Translations under genes and position numbers: made by a program
Shown: positions 6,585-10,579 of the stretch, piece by piece
How the letters are laid out: every line of letters starts with the position of its first letter
Position numbering within the stretch: position 1 is the first letter of the stretch
The notes under the pieces: model-generated
What the model was told of the DNA's origin: nothing
What the model saw: the letters and a program-made list of their open reading frames with translations, nothing else
The model's database searches: none
DNA from: Selenomonadaceae bacterium
Lineage (GTDB): Bacteria; Bacillota; Negativicutes; Selenomonadales; Selenomonadaceae
NCBI GenBank assembly: GCA_017390245.1
Contig: JAFPCE010000204.1
Location: 1-10,579 of the forward strand
Length of the DNA stretch: 10,579 nt
Reading direction: 5' to 3'

Positions 6585-6590
6585 GAGGAG
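6585..6590 (+). promoter_or_regulatory. Ribosome binding site deciding the M48 peptidase start
   Basis: GAGGAG lies 8 bases before the ATG at 6599. It overlaps the GTG at 6590 that could extend the frame by three codons, which makes that GTG very unlikely as a start. Confidence 0.8.
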
Positions 6591-6598
6591 TGAGTCCC

Positions 6599-7681
6599 AT
6601 GTTTTTTTCAAAAAGAAGAATTGTAAGCATCTTAACAGCCTGTGCCTTTACCTGCACCACCGCTGCGGCTATAGCACCATCTACAGCTCACGCCAGTCTT
6701 TTAGGCGCCATTATCGGCACTGGTATTCAGGCAGTGCAGCAGAAAAAGGAACTAGATCATTATAATGACACTGAAGAAGGACGTCAGGAGCTTTTCAGTG
6801 AAATGAAGCAGAAATATGGCGTTACCTCTGACTGGAGCTTAAACAACCGTTTAGACAACATCATGGCTAATTTAACTACAGCTGTAGCCAAGGTTGATCC
6901 TTCCATTGAAAAGAAGCCATACAACTATTTCATCAACACAGATGACAGCTTCAACGCTGCCTGCTCCTTAGGCCACAACATGATGGTTAACCGTGGCATC
7001 TTCAACATCCTGCCAACAGACGATGAAATCGCTGTAGTTATCGGCCACGAAATGGGCCACGGCCAGAAAAACCATGTTGTAAAGGGCTTTGAAAAATCCG
7101 TACTACCTACACTGGCTGCCAACATCGTCATTGGCACCAGCGGCAATGCTGCCGGCATCGGTGCTTCTATTTTAGCTAACTACACTCAGAAGGTGCATAT
7201 TTCCAAGCCTTTAGAATGGGATGCAGATAATCTGGCCTTTGATTATATCTCCAATTCCAATTACAACTTAGGCGCCTGCGCTGCCGTATGGCAAAGAGTT
7301 ATTGAGGAATATCCAGGCAAGGAAAGCAGCTTCGCCGGTGATATTTTCTCCCCATCTGACCATCCAGGCCATGCGGAGCGCCGTGACAGCTATGCTAAAA
7401 AGCTTTATGAATATTCCAATAAAAAGGTTTCTGTTGCCGATGGCACTGTGAAAATCAACGACAAAGCCCTGGTAACACCTGTAGCAGCTGCTGGCATGTC
7501 CGGCGCCGAGCGTTCCTACTTTGTAGCAGGCAACCTGGCACGAGTTTACCACAGCAAGAATGTACCTGACGCTACTGTAAGTGGCGGTACTATTTACATG
7601 GGCAGCCAGGCTATTATGACACCTGCTGCTGGTGACGTATCTGCCAGTGAAATTGCCAGCAAGATTAACGAGATAAAATAA
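6599..7681 (+). CDS. Secreted M48 family zinc metallopeptidase
   Basis: An exported protease of 360 residues. Residues 1-32 form a signal peptide: positive SKRR at 4-7, a hydrophobic core, and a likely cut after AHA (30-32). The catalytic motif HEMGH is at 150-154, with zinc ligands H150 and H154 and general base E151. The third ligand is E206 in LEWDADN, with D210 giving the M48 ExxxD pattern. SDHPGHAERR at 253-262 matches the conserved downstream His-Pro/Arg motif. No membrane helix follows the signal, so the protein should be periplasmic or released, like BepA/LoiP-type quality-control proteases. Residues 276-360 are a C-terminal extension with a repeated motif, GTVKINDKALVTP (282-294) and GTIYMGSQAIMTP (330-342), which I do not recognise. 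A permease gene follows after 16 bases, so the two are probably one operon. Confidence 0.92.
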   Translation: MFFSKRRIVSILTACAFTCTTAAAIAPSTAHASLLGAIIGTGIQAVQQKKELDHYNDTEEGRQELFSEMKQKYGVTSDWSLNNRLDNIMANLTTAVAKVDPSIEKKPYNYFINTDDSFNAACSLGHNMMVNRGIFNILPTDDEIAVVIGHEMGHGQKNHVVKGFEKSVLPTLAANIVIGTSGNAAGIGASILANYTQKVHISKPLEWDADNLAFDYISNSNYNLGACAAVWQRVIEEYPGKESSFAGDIFSPSDHPGHAERRDSYAKKLYEYSNKKVSVADGTVKINDKALVTPVAAAGMSGAERSYFVAGNLARVYHSKNVPDATVSGGTIYMGSQAIMTPAAGDVSASEIASKINEIK

Positions 7682-7697
7682 AAGGAGCTGTTAAGTT

Positions 7698-8726
7698 TTG
7701 TGGTTACAGCATAAAGCATCATTTATCATTGCCATTACCTTTATATTGTTATTTTCCGCCTTCTGGTTTCTGCCAGCCTTTGCCTTTATTTTCTTTATCT
7801 CCCTGCTGTTAGAGCTGCTGCTCTGCAAGCCAGTAGATATCTTGAGCAAACGGCTGCCCCGCAGCCTGGCCGCCGGCATTGTGCTGCTTAGTTTCCTGTG
7901 TCTTGTGGCAGGCATTTTCATCTTTGCCTCCAGCAGCTTCGTGCCAACCCTCACCAGCTTTGCCACTGAACTGCCAGAGCTGGCTGAAAAGGTACAAAAC
8001 CTGTCCTTTCTCCAGGAATCTGACATGGCCCAGAAGGCAGTGGATGAAGCCTGGTCAGAGTTTACCAACATTGGTACTACAGCCGTAAAATCCTCTCTGG
8101 TGATGATTTTATCCCTGTTTAACAAGCTTATCGACTTTGTCATCATCCTCTTTGTTACCTTCTATCTCCTGATGGATGGTGCTAAAATCAAAAGCTTCCT
8201 GGTAAAGCTTTTCCCAGCAGATGACTACAAACGTATCATCAGTCTTATGGACGCTATTCTGGCCTCCCAGCAGGCCTACATCCGCAGCCAGCTCTTCATG
8301 TGCTGCCTCACCGGTGTGATAGTCTACATTTACTTTACCATCATGGATCTGCCTTATGCTTCCGTCTTTGCGGTAGTCTCAGGCGTCAGCGAGTTCATCC
8401 CAGTATTAGGCCCAACAGTAGCCTCCTGCTTTGGTATCCTGCTTACAGCTACTACCACACCATGGATGGCAGTACAGACAGCCATCTTCTACCTGCTGCT
8501 GACCCAGATAAACCATAATCTGGTCTATCCAGCCATCGTAGGCAAATCCCTCAGCCTCCACCCTATCGCCATTATCCTGGGCATCATCCTGGGAGGAGAG
8601 CTGCTAGACGCAGCCGGCATGTTCCTGGCAGTACCTTGCATCGTAGTCTTCAAGCACGTCATCGAAGACATTCACCGCAGCAGTGTCAAGATATTAAGCA
8701 GCCAGCAGCAAAAGCACCACAACTAA
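7698..8726 (+). CDS. AI-2E family transporter (PerM/TqsA/YhhT type permease)
   Basis: A polytopic inner-membrane protein of 342 residues, usual for the family. Hydrophobic segments lie at about 8-24, 26-43, 58-80, 134-158, 200-217, 219-232, 240-252, 257-272, 287-302 and 304-320. A soluble stretch at about 82-130 sits between the second and third groups, as in this family. Signatures are EFIPVLGPTVA at 232-242, NHNLVYPAIVGKSLSLHP at 272-289 and GGELLDAAGMFLAVP at 299-313. Members have been tied to autoinducer-2 export, sodium/proton antiport or unknown cargo, so the substrate cannot be named. The start is a TTG at 7698 with AAAGGAG 10 bases upstream; no ATG is near. A polar Gln/His-rich tail ends the protein. 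The hairpin terminator follows 13 bases after the stop. Confidence 0.9.
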   Translation: MWLQHKASFIIAITFILLFSAFWFLPAFAFIFFISLLLELLLCKPVDILSKRLPRSLAAGIVLLSFLCLVAGIFIFASSSFVPTLTSFATELPELAEKVQNLSFLQESDMAQKAVDEAWSEFTNIGTTAVKSSLVMILSLFNKLIDFVIILFVTFYLLMDGAKIKSFLVKLFPADDYKRIISLMDAILASQQAYIRSQLFMCCLTGVIVYIYFTIMDLPYASVFAVVSGVSEFIPVLGPTVASCFGILLTATTTPWMAVQTAIFYLLLTQINHNLVYPAIVGKSLSLHPIAIILGIILGGELLDAAGMFLAVPCIVVFKHVIEDIHRSSVKILSSQQQKHHN

Positions 8727-8739
8727 AAATTGGCACTAT

Positions 8740-8771
8740 AAAAGCCCATGGAATCACATCCATGGGCTTTT
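8740..8771. terminator. Symmetric hairpin, probable bidirectional terminator
   Basis: A perfect 12-bp stem (8740-8751 with 8760-8771) around an 8-base loop. Each arm is AAAAGCCCATGG or its complement, so the stem ends in a run of four T on both strands. It stands between the convergent permease and unknown-protein genes and should end both transcripts. The T runs are short, which lowers expected strength. Confidence 0.8.
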
Positions 8772-8848
8772 AATCTTTGGTTATAGTCAGACGATACCCC
8801 TCGAAGAGCCACAACTATATACCCTAAGCCAGCGCATAAATTTCCTTT

Positions 8849-10354
8849 TTATTGGCTATATTTCCCGCCCTTTAAGCGGAATATCCATTCATCCCGTACA
8901 GCATTCACAATATCCCGGGGCAGATTATACAGCACGCAGAGCTTGATAGCTAAGCCCAGACAATGATCATCCAGCCACTGCAGCACACCACCCTCCACAA
9001 AGCCAGCCATAAACTCAGTAGTAAATTTCTTGCCCTGCTTAAAATTCCTGTCCCAGGCACCTGCATCACATTCACCCAGTTCATCACGCAGGAAATCTGC
9101 AGTTATAATCATACTTTCCAGCAGCTCTCTGCACTGCTTCTTGACTTCATCTGGCATACCTCTATCTTCTGGCTCATCCACAGGGTCTAGCCCATCCACA
9201 TCTTCCATATCGTCCAGCAGCTCCAATGCTCCTTCCCCCAGCATCTCCTCTATATCGTCACGAGAGACACCATTGGCCTGCATCCAGCGCAAATGCAGCC
9301 CATGGATAAACCTGTCCATCTCTGGCATATCCTTCTCCAGCTGCAGCTCGATATCCAGTCCCTTGGCAATATTCTTTAAAAATGCCATAGTCCGTTCGGT
9401 ATAGCACAGGATTTTTCTCGGACGGCCTGCTTTGTTAATATCCGCTTCCACCAGCTTCAGCAAGTCTTCCAGCTTCACATCAGCCTCACGGCAAACTGCC
9501 ATACTGGCATGACCATCCGCTCCATGGATAAAAGCTAAAGCTAAAGGAAAATATGGTATCTTGCCATCATCATAATCAAAAGCCTGGAAATTCTCCTCAT
9601 TCACCACAGGGTGCGGAATAGTAAAAATGCTAGCCAGCCAAGTGTCACCACTATTTTTTTTGCGCTTCAAACGGGCCAGCTGTATATCATTGAACCTTGG
9701 TGATGCAGTTACCGGCTCTTTATAACATGGCACCTGCACCGTTTTTTGAAGCTCCATTTTCCCTGCAGCATTGCAGATAAACAGCGGTGCAACAGCTTTA
9801 TTATCCAGGCTCTCCACCCTAATCATATCCCGGCCGCAGACAATAGTGCCATTTTCCAGCAGCTTCGCCAGCTCCAAGCCAGCCTGCAATGCCTGGGCAG
9901 CCAATGCATAGGACTCTTTAGATTTCTCCGGCCATGCTATGTGGCGGTACTTAGCTTTCATTAACCTTGGATAAAACTTTTGACCACCAGCCTTGATGCC
10001 ATGGGCCTTGATGTAAGCTTCTGCATTCGCTAAATCATCCTCTGGCATTTCCTTCTTATTCACATAATGTACGGCAACATATTTCTGCGAAGCCTGACTA
10101 TCTATACTATTCAAAAAGTTAGCATATTCCTTATTATTGACCAGGTTCCACATCATACGGCAGCCATAAATCCCAGTGGTATCATTATAAATATGCAACC
10201 AGCTTTTTTCGTTATACATGCCAATAGCACCTATAGCAGCAAACCATCTTTTGCCCTTGGCATCATCAAAAGCATATAGATAACTGCCATCCAGCTTGTT
10301 CCACAGCTTTAAAGCCTTAAATTTAATAGCCCATTCATAAAATTTATCCATCAT
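8849..10354 (-). CDS. Unknown 501-residue cytosolic protein, possibly DUF7309/DUF6930-like
   Basis: I cannot give this protein a function. It has no signal peptide or membrane helix. An N-terminal part (about 10-140) is rich in Trp/Tyr and beta-like segments, with KALKLWNKL, WFAAIGAIGMYNEKSW and a FYPRLMKAKYRHIAWP stretch at about 127-142. A middle part (about 235-355) runs from TWLASIFTIPHPV to RPRKILCYTERTMAFLKNIA. These resemble, from memory and with low certainty, DUF7309 and DUF6930. A very acidic linker (about 365-402) with many Asp/Glu follows, then a helical C-terminal part (about 405-501). The frame is open to a TTG at 10393, but AAGGAG at 10364-10369 lies 9 bases before the ATG at 10354 and the promoter would give only a 6-base leader for the TTG, so I chose the ATG. 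It is alone between a tRNA and a convergent terminator. Confidence 0.82.
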   Translation of the reverse strand: MMDKFYEWAIKFKALKLWNKLDGSYLYAFDDAKGKRWFAAIGAIGMYNEKSWLHIYNDTTGIYGCRMMWNLVNNKEYANFLNSIDSQASQKYVAVHYVNKKEMPEDDLANAEAYIKAHGIKAGGQKFYPRLMKAKYRHIAWPEKSKESYALAAQALQAGLELAKLLENGTIVCGRDMIRVESLDNKAVAPLFICNAAGKMELQKTVQVPCYKEPVTASPRFNDIQLARLKRKKNSGDTWLASIFTIPHPVVNEENFQAFDYDDGKIPYFPLALAFIHGADGHASMAVCREADVKLEDLLKLVEADINKAGRPRKILCYTERTMAFLKNIAKGLDIELQLEKDMPEMDRFIHGLHLRWMQANGVSRDDIEEMLGEGALELLDDMEDVDGLDPVDEPEDRGMPDEVKKQCRELLESMIITADFLRDELGECDAGAWDRNFKQGKKFTTEFMAGFVEGGVLQWLDDHCLGLAIKLCVLYNLPRDIVNAVRDEWIFRLKGGKYSQ

Positions 10355-10363
10355 GTCACAAAA

Positions 10364-10369
10364 CTCCTT
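10364..10369 (-). promoter_or_regulatory. Ribosome binding site deciding the start of the unknown protein
   Basis: AAGGAG on the minus strand, 9 bases before the ATG at 10354. It rules against the longer TTG-started reading from 10393. Confidence 0.75.
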
Positions 10370-10405
10370 ATGACCCTCAAAAAAATTGCTCAAACTAATT
10401 AATTA

Positions 10406-10414
10406 ATTATATCA
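10406..10414 (-). promoter_or_regulatory. Extended -10 promoter for the unknown protein gene
   Basis: TGATATAAT on the minus strand is a perfect -10 hexamer with the TGn extension, which can work without a good -35 box. The nearest -35-like hexamer, TTGTAC, is 20 bases upstream and weak. Transcription would start near 10399, giving a leader of about 45 bases before the ATG at 10354. Confidence 0.55.
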
Positions 10415-10435
10415 TAAATCAATAATTTAAGGTAC

Positions 10436-10465
10436 AAAAAAAGCCCTACGCCATGCATAGAGCTT
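10436..10465 (-). terminator. Intrinsic terminator after tRNA-Leu
   Basis: On the minus strand AAGCTCTA (10465-10458) pairs with TAGGGCTT (10448-10441), with one G-T pair, around a 9-base loop, and is followed by a T run. It begins about 10 bases after the 3' end of the tRNA, separating it from the next gene. Confidence 0.75.
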
Positions 10466-10475
10466 AAAATTCAAG

Positions 10476-10563
10476 TGGTGCCGAAGGCCGGACTCGAACC
10501 GGCACGTAGGGTAACTACGCTTGATTTTGAGTCAAGTGCGTCTGCCAATTCCGCCACTTCGGC
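10476..10563 (-). tRNA. tRNA-Leu (anticodon CAA), CCA end encoded
   Basis: An 88-base class II tRNA that reads UUG. The acceptor stem GCCGAAG (from 10563) pairs with CTTCGGC (10486-10480), followed by discriminator A and an encoded CCA (10478-10476). The anticodon stem CTTGA/TCAAG encloses the loop CTCAAAA, with anticodon CAA at 10529-10527. The long variable arm (CGTAG...CTACG) and the T loop GGTTCGAGTCC are typical of leucine tRNA. No promoter is visible in the 16 bases upstream, so it may be the last member of a tRNA cluster or have its promoter outside the window. Confidence 0.97.
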
Positions 10564-10579
10564 ATCTTGTCTGCGGTCC

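Noticed and set aside
6590..6598. GTG start extending the M48 peptidase by three codons
   Set aside because: It overlaps the GAGGAG ribosome binding site that serves the ATG at 6599, and the signal peptide is complete from that ATG.
8779..8823. Imperfect inverted repeat GGTTATAGT / ACTATATACC between the terminator and the unknown gene
   Set aside because: It needs a bulge and a loop of about 26 bases, has no T run and no evident role; it is likely chance.
9030..9404. Serine-rich plus-strand open frame opposite the unknown protein
   Set aside because: The serine runs are the reverse reading of Asp/Glu/Leu codons in the acidic linker on the minus strand; it is a shadow.
10355..10393. TTG start at 10393 for the unknown protein
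   Set aside because: It would lie about 6 bases from the predicted transcription start and has no ribosome binding site; AAGGAG inside this stretch serves the ATG at 10354.
10436..10579. Integration site at tRNA-Leu
   Set aside because: No duplicated tRNA 3' end, integrase or phage gene is present within the window.

Overview
The window looks like ordinary chromosomal DNA from a Firmicute. Strong AGGAGG-type ribosome binding sites, several TTG starts, a two-subunit PyrK/PyrD (class 1B) dihydroorotate dehydrogenase and AzlC/AzlD all fit. I would guess a Gram-negative-type Firmicute of the Negativicutes, because an exported M48 peptidase of the BepA/LoiP type suggests a periplasm; this is inference, not proof. 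No insertion sequence, phage gene, CRISPR array or clear sign of transfer is visible.

Layout. From 1 to about 6390 every gene reads on the minus strand. In transcription order they are: an M29 aminopeptidase, azlC and azlD (branched-chain amino-acid export), a small two-helix membrane protein with its own promoter, pyrK, pyrD, a soluble chemoreceptor with a C-terminal zinc-binding CZB domain, and the N-terminal third of prfC (release factor 3), which runs off the left edge. Gaps are 60 bases or less, with a 4-base overlap (azlC/azlD) and a 1-base overlap (pyrK/pyrD), so this may be one long unit or two joined ones. From 6599 to 8726 the plus strand carries a secreted M48 metallopeptidase and an AI-2E-family permease, 16 bases apart, ending at a symmetric hairpin terminator. 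From 8849 to 10354, convergent to that pair, lies a 501-residue cytosolic protein of unknown function. Upstream of it is a tRNA-Leu(CAA) gene with its own terminator.

How the genes relate. PyrK and PyrD form one enzyme of pyrimidine synthesis. The aminopeptidase and AzlCD could link peptide breakdown to export of surplus branched-chain amino acids. The divergent region 6410-6598 is the richest regulatory stretch: two promoters whose -35 boxes lie on top of each other, two overlapping inverted repeats, and a short hairpin at the predicted 5' end of the peptidase mRNA.

I did not find a convincing undescribed system. The better leads are the 6446-6534 control region, the duplicated C-terminal module of the M48 protein, the CZB chemoreceptor between pyrD and prfC, the small membrane protein ahead of pyrK, and the unknown 501-residue protein.
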